64,000 bases of DNA from contig JASBVO010000005.1 in NCBI GenBank assembly GCA_029961105.1, positions 100,406 to 164,405 of the forward strand, in the 5' to 3' direction. Positions 33,029 to 40,872 of the stretch are shown here, one piece after another. Each line of letters opens with the position of its first letter. The stretch's first letter is position 1. The notes below the pieces were generated by a model. That model did no database searches, had not been told where the DNA came from, and was given only the letters and a program-made list of their open reading frames with translations. A program made the translations under genes and the position numbers. Source of the stretch: Micrococcus sp. Its GTDB lineage: Bacteria; Actinomycetota; Actinomycetes; Actinomycetales; Micrococcaceae.

Positions 33029-33634
33029 ATGTCCCCCCGGTTGCCCCGCGCCGATCACCTGGTCCACCGTCCCCGTCCCGGCAGGATGGCCGTGATCGCC
33101 ACCGTGCTGGCGGGCCTGGCCGTGCCCGGTCCGCCCGTGCCGGTGGCCGGCCCGGAAGGCGATTCCGTCGGCTGGTCGGCGCCGACCTCGACCACCGGGC
33201 AGTCGGCCGTGCTCCGTCCCTTCGACCAGCCGGCGGCCCCGTGGTCCGCCGGGCACCGTGGGGTCGACTGGGCCAGCCCGGACGGGGACGTGTTCGCCCC
33301 GGCCGCGGGCAGCATCCGGTTCGCCGGGCCGGTGGCGGGCCGTTCCGTGGTCACCGTGGCCCACCCGGACGGGATGCTGTCCAGCCTCGAGCCGGTGGAG
33401 CTGGCGCCGGGGCTGGCCGTCGGGGACCGCGTGGCGGCCGGCGAACTGATCGGCTCCGTGCAGGAGGGGGTGGATCACTGCCCGGTCGCCTGCGTGCACT
33501 GGGGCGCGCGCATCCCGCAGGGGTGGACCGTGCAGGGCGGCACGTGGGACCGCTACGTCGACCCGCTGGTCCTGCTGGGCCTGTCAGGCCCGTCGGTGCT
33601 GTGGCCGCTCACGGGCAGACCGCCCGGGCACTAG
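33029..33634 (+). CDS. M23-family peptidase-like exported protein
   Basis: [27 protein letters not shown]; adjacent to rpsB; start codon 33023 or 33029 uncertain. Confidence 0.8.
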   Translation: MSPRLPRADHLVHRPRPGRMAVIATVLAGLAVPGPPVPVAGPEGDSVGWSAPTSTTGQSAVLRPFDQPAAPWSAGHRGVDWASPDGDVFAPAAGSIRFAGPVAGRSVVTVAHPDGMLSSLEPVELAPGLAVGDRVAAGELIGSVQEGVDHCPVACVHWGARIPQGWTVQGGTWDRYVDPLVLLGLSGPSVLWPLTGRPPGH

Positions 33635-34881
33635 CCGCGCCGGGACCGGCGTCGGGCGATCTCTGCCGCCAGGTCCACCAGCGCCCGGGCGGAGGCCTCC
33701 CAGGAGAACGTGGCGGCCTGCTCCACGGCCGCGCGCGACGCCGCGGCGAACACGGCGGGGTCCTCGAGCTCCCTGATCCGGGCCGCCAGCGCGGCCGGGG
33801 AGCTATCGGCGTCGGAGCCCGCCGCCTCGCCGGCGGGGCCGAGGGGCACGAACCGGGCCGCGGCGCCGTCCGGGCCGCCGATCTCACGGAAGATCTCCAG
33901 GTCGGAGAGGACCACGGGGGTGCCCTGGGCCATGGCCTCGGCCACGGGCAGCCCGTAGCCTTCCGAGCGGGACAGGGTGACGAGCGCCGTGGCGGAGCGC
34001 AGCAGGCGGACGTACTCCTCGTCGCTGGTCCCCCGGTGGAAGACGACCGCCTCGACCGGGACGCCCGCGGCGGCGGCCACCCGGCGCAGCTCCGCCTCAC
34101 GGCCCGGCGCGATCCTGGACAGCAGGTGGAGCCGGTAGCCGGGCAGGCCGGCCAGGCCCCGGATGAGGCTCTCCACGTTCTTGTAGTCCATGAATGAGCC
34201 CATGTAGACGAGGAACCGCTCGGGCACCGTGTCCGGTTCGCGCGGGGTGGCCACGGGTTGCGGGGCGTTGCCGATGATCCGGATCTCGCGGCTGGTGAGC
34301 CGGTGACGCCGCATCAGCCGGCGGCTGGTCCGGGAGACGGTGGCCACGGCGTCGGCCCGGTCGAGGACGAGCCGTTGGGGCCAGTAGGCCAGGTGGAAGG
34401 CGCGCCAGAGCATCCGGACCGGGGCCGGCAGGTCTGCCGGCGGGGTGCGGTGCTGGTAGTAGATGAGGTCGTGCAGCGTCAGGATGAGCCCGTACTCGCG
34501 GCCGGCCGAGCCCATCGTCTGCATCGGCGAGAAGACCACGTCCGGCCGGTGGGGGTTCAGCTGGCGGGCGATGAAGGGCTCGGCCGGGGACGTCGGGGCC
34601 GTGGCCTTCACCCACGGGATCCCACCGGGCAGCAAGGCGAGCTGGGCCTCGTCCGAGATGACCATGGTGGTCTCCGCCAGCGGGGCGCAGGCGGCGATCA
34701 GGCTGGCACCGTAGCGGGAGATGCCGTCGTGGAAGTCGGTGCGGGTGTACCGGGCGTCCACGAACAGGCGCAGCGGACGGTCCCGGCCGGGCACGCCGGT
34801 GCAGTCCGGGGCATCGTCGGTGGCGGGTAGTAGCACGGTCTCCACGCTACCGAAAGATCCATTCCGCCCTCTTACCATCAC
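33631..34881 (-). CDS. GT-B glycosyltransferase (family 1/4)
   Basis: VFHRGTSDEEYVRLLRSATALVTLSRSEGYGLPVAEAMAQGTPVVLSD. Confidence 0.88.
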   Translation of the reverse strand: MMVRGRNGSFGSVETVLLPATDDAPDCTGVPGRDRPLRLFVDARYTRTDFHDGISRYGASLIAACAPLAETTMVISDEAQLALLPGGIPWVKATAPTSPAEPFIARQLNPHRPDVVFSPMQTMGSAGREYGLILTLHDLIYYQHRTPPADLPAPVRMLWRAFHLAYWPQRLVLDRADAVATVSRTSRRLMRRHRLTSREIRIIGNAPQPVATPREPDTVPERFLVYMGSFMDYKNVESLIRGLAGLPGYRLHLLSRIAPGREAELRRVAAAAGVPVEAVVFHRGTSDEEYVRLLRSATALVTLSRSEGYGLPVAEAMAQGTPVVLSDLEIFREIGGPDGAAARFVPLGPAGEAAGSDADSSPAALAARIRELEDPAVFAAASRAAVEQAATFSWEASARALVDLAAEIARRRSRRG

Positions 34882-35065
34882 GTTCGCATCACCCCCAGAT
34901 GACGAATCGGTAACGCTCCGGTACAGTTGGTCACGGTCCAGCGGTCAATTGCCGGATCACCTGGAGCAATCCACCGCCCACCCCGGGCACCGCGCGCTTC
35001 CCCGGACGTCTCGTCCCCTCGCGTTGGACAAGAAAACACCGCTCGTATCCAGCTAGGGGACAACC

Positions 35066-36211
35066 GTGTCTACAGCCCAGAGCCGGTCCGGTCAGCGCCG
35101 GTCCACCCGCACCCGCCTGTCCGCCGCCGTCGCCGGCGTGGCCACCGCAGCCGTCCTCGCCACCGCATCCGTGGCCGGATCCGTGGCCACGGCCGCTCCC
35201 GCCTCTGCGGGGCAGTCCTGTGGCCGTGCGGACTTCGTGGACAATCCCCGCGGCTCCGGGTTCTACGACGCCATCTCCTGGATGGCCTGCGCGGAGATCT
35301 CGGTCGGCTACGGAGACAACACCTTCCGCAAGAACAAGGCTGTCACCCGCGGCGAGGTCGCGGCGTTCCTGTACCGGCAGGTCACGCCGTCCCACCCGAA
35401 GTCCGAGGATCGCTATTTCACCGACGTGAACCCCGGTGGGGCCAACTACCAGGCCATCACCTGGTTCGCGCAGGACGGGATCTCCGTGGGTTACCAGGAC
35501 CGGACCTTCCGGCCGAACCAGCCGGTGACCCGCGGCGAGCTGGCCGCCTTCCTGCACCGGCTGGCCGATGAGCCCGCCACCACCGGGGGGTCCTTCTCGG
35601 ACATGGGCCCCGGCGCGCCGTTCGCCCCGGCGGCCTCCTGGCTACTGGACGAGGACATCACCTCCGGGTACGGCGACGGGACGTTCAGGCCCGGCAATGA
35701 CATCACCCGGGCCGAGACCGCGTCCTTCCTGTACAAGGCCGCCGGTGTCCTCAAGGGCCGGGGCAACGTCACGACCCCCGCCCTGCAGCCCCTGACGGAG
35801 GAGACCCGGGCCTCGTCCACGGTCGCGACCTGGAAGGCGCAGGCCGTGGACTGGGCCACCACCAAGGCGAAGAGCGCGAACACCTACTACCAGTACGGCG
35901 GCAACGGCCCGTACGGTTATGACTGCTCGGGGTTCACCACCGGGGCCTTCTCCGCCGGCGGAAAGTCGTTGCCGCGGACCTCGACCTCCCAGTACTCTGC
36001 CGCGGACCAGAAGGTCCCGCTGTCCGAGGCCAAGCCGGGCGACCTCGTCTACTGGTCCAACAACGGCTCCGGCACCGGCGTCTACCACGTGGCCATCGTC
36101 GTGGAGGGCGGCAAGATCGCCCATGCCCGCAACAAGCAGTCCGGCGTGACGCTCACGGACCTGGACTACAGCCCGGCCAACATGCTGCCGCAGGCCGGAC
36201 GCTTCAGCTGA
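35066..36211 (+). CDS. SLH-repeat cell-wall protein with C-terminal NlpC/P60 peptidase domain
   Basis: Signal peptide; three SLH-like repeats (ISVGYGDNTFRKNKAVTRGEVAAFLYR etc.); YDCSGFTTGAF and GVYHVAIVVEGGKIAHA. Confidence 0.9.
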   Translation: MSTAQSRSGQRRSTRTRLSAAVAGVATAAVLATASVAGSVATAAPASAGQSCGRADFVDNPRGSGFYDAISWMACAEISVGYGDNTFRKNKAVTRGEVAAFLYRQVTPSHPKSEDRYFTDVNPGGANYQAITWFAQDGISVGYQDRTFRPNQPVTRGELAAFLHRLADEPATTGGSFSDMGPGAPFAPAASWLLDEDITSGYGDGTFRPGNDITRAETASFLYKAAGVLKGRGNVTTPALQPLTEETRASSTVATWKAQAVDWATTKAKSANTYYQYGGNGPYGYDCSGFTTGAFSAGGKSLPRTSTSQYSAADQKVPLSEAKPGDLVYWSNNGSGTGVYHVAIVVEGGKIAHARNKQSGVTLTDLDYSPANMLPQAGRFS

Positions 36212-36242
36212 GGCGCCGTCGACCGGCCCGGACCGGTCTTGA

Positions 36243-36276
36243 GTAGGGCGTGCGGGACTTGAACCCGCGACCCAGG
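36243..36276 (-). other. putative att site copy 1 (tRNA 3' T-arm/acceptor fragment)
   Basis: gtagggcgtgcgggacttgaacccgcgacccagg; minus strand gives T-arm GCGGG-TTCAAGT-CCCGC plus ACGCCCT acceptor strand; no D-arm adjoining. Confidence 0.75.
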
Positions 36277-36410
36277 AATTACAGGGTCCTGATTTCGACT
36301 GGTAACGGTCATGGCTTGTTGCGCGCGTCATTGGTTGGGAGTAGCGCGGCGCCCCCTCCCCCACCATTGGCCGTTATTGATCGTTTTCGGTTGTTTCCGG
36401 TGGGTAATCG

Positions 36411-36584
36411 GTGGGAGCGCAGCAGACTTTAGTACCCCCCGCCGGACCGGCTGATGCCCACGATGATCAGGCCAGCGAATTGCACCACTCCATGCGGTTC
36501 GGCAACTGGGGCGGTCTCACCCCCAACGAGCGCAGACTAGGAGCTCACCTCCGGGCACGCCTCGCCGAAAGAGTCCCCGCATGA
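36411..36584 (+). CDS. small ORF in mini-element between att copies
   Basis: GTG start, translation VGAQQTLVPPAG...LHHSMRFGNWGGLTPNERRLGAHLRARLAERVPA; stop overlaps next ATG (ATGA). Confidence 0.4.
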   Translation: MGAQQTLVPPAGPADAHDDQASELHHSMRFGNWGGLTPNERRLGAHLRARLAERVPA

Positions 36585-36910
36585 GCACCGATCCTCGCGC
36601 CACCCTGGCTGAAATGAAGTTCCGAGCGGCTGTCGCCGCGACGTTCGGCCGCTATGCCGGAAAGCCGACACTCCGCGGCTACGACAGGTTCCTCCTGCAC
36701 CAGTCACTGCGCACCGACGCCCCCCACGCCTACGCCGCCCTCGAAGCCGTGCTGGACCTGCACCAGCCCCACCGCAAAGCGGGCGCGGACGGCACTCGCG
36801 ACTTCACCATCTGCCGAGAGTGCCAACACATGGAAGACGGGCGGCCCTCGGACGTGTACCCCTGCCCCACGATCCGCGCCATCACCGAGCACCTCGGAGA
36901 CGACCAGTGA
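36581..36910 (+). CDS. hypothetical mobile-element protein
   Basis: 109 aa; FTICRECQHMEDGRPSDVYPCPTIRAI has a Cys pair typical of small actinophage proteins. Confidence 0.65.
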   Translation: MSTDPRATLAEMKFRAAVAATFGRYAGKPTLRGYDRFLLHQSLRTDAPHAYAALEAVLDLHQPHRKAGADGTRDFTICRECQHMEDGRPSDVYPCPTIRAITEHLGDDQ

Positions 36911-36962
36911 GGAAGACCGCTGGCGCCACCGCCTTGCTCGTCGTGGGCGGCACGGGTTCTAC

Positions 36963-36996
36963 GTAGGGCGTGCGGGACTTGAACCCGCGACCCAGG
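36963..36996 (-). other. putative att site copy 2 (tRNA 3' fragment)
   Basis: Identical 34 bp to 36243-36276, 720 bp downstream; also lacks a D-arm. Confidence 0.75.
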
Positions 36997-37166
36997 GATT
37001 CTAGCGTCCACATTCTCTGGACGGTCACACGCTGCCACTGATGGCCGCACATTCCCGCTCGGACCTGCGCCGATGCTGGGATCCGCCGCCGGCCGGCCGC
37101 CGGCCCCCCGTCATTCCGGACCCCGGATCTTGGATCGTTTCCGGGGGGTAAACGGGGGAAATAGAC

Positions 37167-37215
37167 GTCTAAATAAAGTAGACATGCACGCCCAGACCGG
37201 CTAAACTATTAGACA
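37167..37215 (+). promoter_or_regulatory. promoter/operator cassette copy 1
   Basis: GTCTA-N7-TAGACA(-35, 37179)-17 bp-TAAACT(-10, 37202)-N2-TAGACA(37210). Confidence 0.75.
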
Positions 37216-37273
37216 GAAGGACAGCGAAGCAGCTAGGAACCCCACCGCCCGGAAGGGCAGAAAGGAGGCCACC

Positions 37274-37519
37274 ATGGCCACCACCATCCAGCTCCCCGCG
37301 CTCCGCAAGGAGTTGACCGAGGCCGGCTTCACTGTCCTGCGCTCCGGCCAGTACCGGGACGAGGATCCGCTGGCCACCCACGTCTACCGGGACCACGTGA
37401 CCGGTGGCGCGGAAGTCGTCGTCGGATCCACCGAGGGCCGCCGGCAGGCTCTCGCGTTCCTGCGGGGCCGCCACAGCGCCCGCCGCGACCCGCTGGGACT
37501 GGGGATCCGCGTCTCTTGA
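37274..37519 (+). CDS. small prophage protein
   Basis: 81 aa; AAGGAGG RBS-like sequence upstream. Confidence 0.75.
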   Translation: MATTIQLPALRKELTEAGFTVLRSGQYRDEDPLATHVYRDHVTGGAEVVVGSTEGRRQALAFLRGRHSARRDPLGLGIRVS

Positions 37520-37524
37520 CCCCT

Positions 37525-37551
37525 CCGGCCCCGGGGCACCCCCGGGGCCGG
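37525..37551. repeat. intergenic inverted repeat (12-bp arms, 3-nt loop)
   Basis: CCGGCCCCGGGG-cac-CCCCGGGGCCGG. Confidence 0.8.
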
Positions 37552-37580
37552 CATCACCACCACGGAAGGAATCACCCGCC

Positions 37581-37874
37581 ATGCAGAACACTCCCGAAAC
37601 CCTCGAAATCGCCCGCCAGAACGATCTGTCCACGGAGCTGCTGGACGCCATCGACCCGCTGAACAACTGCCCCGGCTTCCGCCTGTGGGCCGTGACGCTC
37701 GGGGGTAACCGCTACCTGATGGCCGGCGACAGCGCCAGCACCGTCGAGACGCGGATCTACTTCCGCACGCACCGGAAGCTGACCGAGGAAGAGTCCATCG
37801 AGCTGCTGGGAGACAACCCGGACGTGGAGGAATGGGACCGCCAGCAGGCCGCGCTCCAGAACCTCACCCGCTGA
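37581..37874 (+). CDS. small prophage protein
   Basis: MQNTPETLEIARQNDLSTELL...; preceded by ggaaggaatcacccgcc. Confidence 0.75.
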   Translation: MQNTPETLEIARQNDLSTELLDAIDPLNNCPGFRLWAVTLGGNRYLMAGDSASTVETRIYFRTHRKLTEEESIELLGDNPDVEEWDRQQAALQNLTR

Positions 37875-37880
37875 CCACCA

Positions 37881-37907
37881 GCCGGCCCCGGGACGCTCGG
37901 GGCCGGC
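37881..37907. repeat. intergenic inverted repeat
   Basis: GCCGGCCCCG...CGGGGCCGGC. Confidence 0.8.
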
Positions 37908-37937
37908 ACCACTCCCCCAGGAAGGAACCGCCCACCA

Positions 37938-38098
37938 TGAAAGTCCGCATCTCCCTGACCGTGGAAGTCGATCCCGACGCGTGGCGCATGAACTACGGCG
38001 ACATGAGCGCCGCCGAGATCCGCCGCGACGTCCAGAGCGACGTCCAGAACTACCTCTACACGCACCCCAGCGAAGCGATCACCCCCACCGACGACTGA
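37938..38098 (+). CDS. small prophage protein
   Basis: MKVRISLTVEVDPDAWRMNYGDMSAAEIRRDVQSDVQNYLYTHP; preceded by aggaaggaaccgcccacc. Confidence 0.75.
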
Positions 38099-38103
38099 CC
38101 ACC

Positions 38104-38132
38104 GCCGGCCCCCGGGAATCTCGGGGGCCGGC
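38104..38132. repeat. intergenic inverted repeat
   Basis: GCCGGCCCCCG-ggaatct-CGGGGGCCGGC. Confidence 0.8.
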
Positions 38133-38153
38133 CCGACCCGGAAGGAACCGACC

Positions 38154-38429
38154 ATGACCCCCTCGACCATGGCCCGCTGCATCACCCGCGCCGCCCATGT
38201 CTACCACTGGGACGATGTGCGCGAGCTGGCAGACGCCGCAGCCGCAGCCGGCCACCTCACGCGCTCGGGGCACGCCCTGGTCCGCGAGCTGGCAGACGTA
38301 GCCGAACGCGCCGGACGCGCCGGCCGGCACTACGCCAGCGGCATCGCTGACGTGCTGGCCCGCTGCGCCGCTCCGCCCCCGCCGGCCCCCGTCGCCCGAC
38401 CCTATGTGGACGTGCCGCTGCCGCTCTGA
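38154..38429 (+). CDS. small prophage protein
   Basis: 91 aa; preceded by ggaaggaaccgacc. Confidence 0.7.
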   Translation: MTPSTMARCITRAAHVYHWDDVRELADAAAAAGHLTRSGHALVRELADVAERAGRAGRHYASGIADVLARCAAPPPPAPVARPYVDVPLPL

Positions 38430-38456
38430 TCCTGACCGTGGACCCGCGCCGCAATC

Positions 38457-38505
38457 GTCTAGAGGAAGTAGACGATCCGGCTAAAACAAGGTAGAATCTT
38501 AGACA
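38457..38505 (+). promoter_or_regulatory. promoter/operator cassette copy 2
   Basis: GTCTA-N7-TAGACG(38469)-17 bp-TAGAAT(38492)-N2-TAGACA(38500). Confidence 0.8.
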
Positions 38506-38529
38506 GAGAGCGAGAGAGAGGAACCCACC

Positions 38530-38889
38530 ATGAAGGCCCAGAACATCAAGGCCGGCCAGACGTTCTACAGCGAAGACGGTTTCGAGCTGCACGAGAACAC
38601 CGCCGCCCAGGACGCCACCACGGACGGCACGTTCGTCACCATCGTCTGCACGGACGGCGAGTTCTACGCCGACCACGACACCGAGCTGGAGCTAGTCCAG
38701 CCGCAGCCGGAGGACACCGCCGCGACCACCAGCGCGCAAGAGTTCATCGCCAAGGCGTACGAAGACGCACGCGCCACCCTGCACGCCGCATGGACGGCCG
38801 GCTACGCCGCCGGCGTCCGCGACGAAGCCCGCGACCTCGAAGGCACCAGCGCGGCCGCCGTGAGCCCCTACCGGAAGGTGACGCTGTGA
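38530..38889 (+). CDS. small prophage protein
   Basis: 119 aa; preceded by gagaggaacccacc. Confidence 0.75.
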   Translation: MKAQNIKAGQTFYSEDGFELHENTAAQDATTDGTFVTIVCTDGEFYADHDTELELVQPQPEDTAATTSAQEFIAKAYEDARATLHAAWTAGYAAGVRDEARDLEGTSAAAVSPYRKVTL

Positions 38890-39218
38890 CCAGCCCGCAC
38901 ACCATCGCCGCCGCGATCCTGCAGGAACCGCACAGCCCCGACGAGCTGGCCCGCGTGGCCTACCTGCTCATGGACAGCGCCCGCCGGGACGCTCACCTCA
39001 CCGTGGAGCACACCGCCCGGACCACCATCGACCCGGCCGCCAACGCTGCCGCTGCATCCGACGCCGCCAAGCTGGACGTGGCCTTCCACGCGCTGCACGC
39101 GGCCGCCCTGCCGATGCCCTACACGCCGCTCCCCATCCAGCCCCGGACCCCCGAGGCCCGGGAAACGCTCCAGAACATCCGAGACGCCCAGAAGGCCCGC
39201 CGAGAGGGGAAGGCATGA
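38886..39218 (+). CDS. small prophage protein
   Basis: GTG start overlapping the upstream stop; VTSPHTIAAAILQEPHSPDELARVAYLLMDS. Confidence 0.7.
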   Translation: MTSPHTIAAAILQEPHSPDELARVAYLLMDSARRDAHLTVEHTARTTIDPAANAAAASDAAKLDVAFHALHAAALPMPYTPLPIQPRTPEARETLQNIRDAQKARREGKA

Positions 39219-39472
39219 CCGACGCGCCCCGCGTGACGATCGAAAAGGACTTGGGGGACCGCCGGACCGTCCGCGTCGAAATCCCTCAGGGTAAGCAATC
39301 CCGGTTCGTGTACCTCACCCCCGAGCAGGCCCAGGCCCTCCACCGGGAACTCGGGGCCCATGTCACTCACGCACGCCCGGACCGTCCAAAGATCACAGAC
39401 GACCCGACCATTCCCGACGAATCCCGCGCCCTTGCCGTACTGGCAACCGGTGACGACCAGCTGGAGGACTGA
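39215..39472 (+). CDS. small prophage protein
   Basis: 85 aa; ATGA overlap with upstream gene. Confidence 0.7.
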   Translation: MTDAPRVTIEKDLGDRRTVRVEIPQGKQSRFVYLTPEQAQALHRELGAHVTHARPDRPKITDDPTIPDESRALAVLATGDDQLED

Positions 39473-39475
39473 CCC

Positions 39476-39922
39476 ATGACCGAGAACCCCATCCCCGGGA
39501 ACGACAGCGCCGCCACGGCCTACTTTGCCGCCGAACAGGTCCCCTCCCGATGGGCCCCCGAAACCGACGCCGCCGTCGCCGTCGCCTACGCCACCCTGGC
39601 ACTAGCCGAGGAACAGCGCACGGCCAACCTGATCGCCCTGGAGCAGTTGAAGGCCACCGCCACCGGCGCGGCCGGCCGCCGAGGCTCCGCCGAGCGAATC
39701 GGGGCCCGGATGCAAGGGCCGGCCGAGCCCGCGCCGGCCCCGGACTACTGCGCCAGCAACCTCGTGGCGATCCGGTTCGAGACACTGCGCCTCGACGTGG
39801 AGAAGATGCGCCGCGATTCCGAGCCGAACGGACCGGCCCGCGCCGCGCTCGGGGACGTGCTGGCCCTCATCGACCGCCACGCCGCCGTGCCGGCCCCGAG
39901 CACTCGGGGGGCCGACCAGTGA
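39476..39922 (+). CDS. small prophage protein
   Basis: 148 aa; co-directional with the module. Confidence 0.65.
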   Translation: MTENPIPGNDSAATAYFAAEQVPSRWAPETDAAVAVAYATLALAEEQRTANLIALEQLKATATGAAGRRGSAERIGARMQGPAEPAPAPDYCASNLVAIRFETLRLDVEKMRRDSEPNGPARAALGDVLALIDRHAAVPAPSTRGADQ

Positions 39923-40239
39923 CCGGCGAGCCCCTGAACCCCCAGACCGCCGAAGTCTGGATCGGGCCCGACTACCGGAAGCCCGCACCAGCCCCGCGCC
40001 CCGTGTCCATCTTCCAGTCGTTCGAGGACACTTTCCGGCACGTCGGCCGGGTCATGCGGGACACCATCGAGCAAGTCTGGAAAGCCGTCCGCAGCGCGTG
40101 GCGATTCATCCCGGACGAGGTCCGCGAGCAGGCCGCGATCGACGCCGGCCGCCGCTACTGGACCGACCAGCGCGGCCGCACCCGGAGAACTCGGGGGGCA
40201 CGCCCGCTCCTGCACAACGGAAGGAAGCCCAGGAAGTGA
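39919..40239 (+). CDS. small prophage protein
   Basis: GTGA overlap; VTGEPLNPQTAEVWIGPDYRKP... Confidence 0.65.
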   Translation: MTGEPLNPQTAEVWIGPDYRKPAPAPRPVSIFQSFEDTFRHVGRVMRDTIEQVWKAVRSAWRFIPDEVREQAAIDAGRRYWTDQRGRTRRTRGARPLLHNGRKPRK

Positions 40240-40418
40240 CCGAGCAGACCACCACCACCCGCGCCGAGGACCGCCGCGCCGGCCTAACACTCGGGGAGTT
40301 GTTCCAGTTCACCCAGGCCGCGCTCAACGCCGGCACCGACCCCCGCCAGCCCGTGAAGGCCAGCGTTGGATTCTTCGCCCAGATCACCGCCATTACCACC
40401 GACAGGAGGCAGCCGTGA
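40236..40418 (+). CDS. small prophage protein
   Basis: GTGA overlap; VTEQTTTTRAEDRRAGLTLGELFQFTQAALNAG. Confidence 0.6.
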   Translation: MTEQTTTTRAEDRRAGLTLGELFQFTQAALNAGTDPRQPVKASVGFFAQITAITTDRRQP

Positions 40419-40675
40419 CCGTCATGGACGGACACCCCGAGGCCGAGGCCCGCAAGGCCCAGAACCGCGCCGCCCGGGACAAGGGAGAGCCCATCATCTG
40501 CACCACATGTGGCGACCGGCTGGACTGGATCCCCAACGACGCCGAACGCGTGGACCTGTACGACTTCCAGCCCGCCCACGTCTACCACTGCGCCCGCTGC
40601 AGCAACTACTGGGGACGCGACGGCCTGCCCGTGCTCACGCCCGAGGAATGGAAGCAATGGGCGGCCCAACGGTGA
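40415..40675 (+). CDS. zinc-ribbon-like small protein
   Basis: CTTCGDRL...CARCSNYWG: two CxxC knuckles. Confidence 0.7.
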   Translation: MTVMDGHPEAEARKAQNRAARDKGEPIICTTCGDRLDWIPNDAERVDLYDFQPAHVYHCARCSNYWGRDGLPVLTPEEWKQWAAQR

Positions 40676-40794
40676 CCGAGTGCCGAGCCGAAATCCCCAT
40701 CCCGGAGCTGGCCGTGGCCGTCCCGTGCTGGCACCTGCCGCCGTGCCCGGTCCATGACTGGACCGAGCCGGACAGGGACCGGGATCCCGTCTAG
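40672..40794 (+). CDS. very small prophage protein
   Basis: GTG start overlapping upstream stop; 40 aa. Confidence 0.45.
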   Translation: MTECRAEIPIPELAVAVPCWHLPPCPVHDWTEPDRDRDPV

Positions 40795-40837
40795 AGAAAG
40801 TAGACAAGCCGGCTAAAAGAGAGTAAGATTATAGACA
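40789..40837 (+). promoter_or_regulatory. promoter/operator cassette copy 3
   Basis: GTCTA-N7-TAGACA(40801)-17 bp-TAAGAT(40824)-N2-TAGACA(40832). Confidence 0.8.
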
Positions 40838-40872
40838 GAAAGAGGGACACACCACCACGGAAGGAACCCACC

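Noticed and set aside
36243-36300. Intact tRNA gene at att copy 1
   Set aside because: T-arm and acceptor strand are clear, but the anticodon loop lacks U33 in register and no D-arm or 5' acceptor is found; fragment only.
36250-36432. 60-aa ORF starting MRDLNPRPRNYR
   Set aside because: Translation of the antisense of a tRNA fragment; a well-known spurious ORF type.
36654-37004. ORF ending VGRAGLEPATQGF
   Set aside because: GLEPATQGF is the classic artefact of reading through a tRNA 3' end; it also overlaps the better ORF at 36581.
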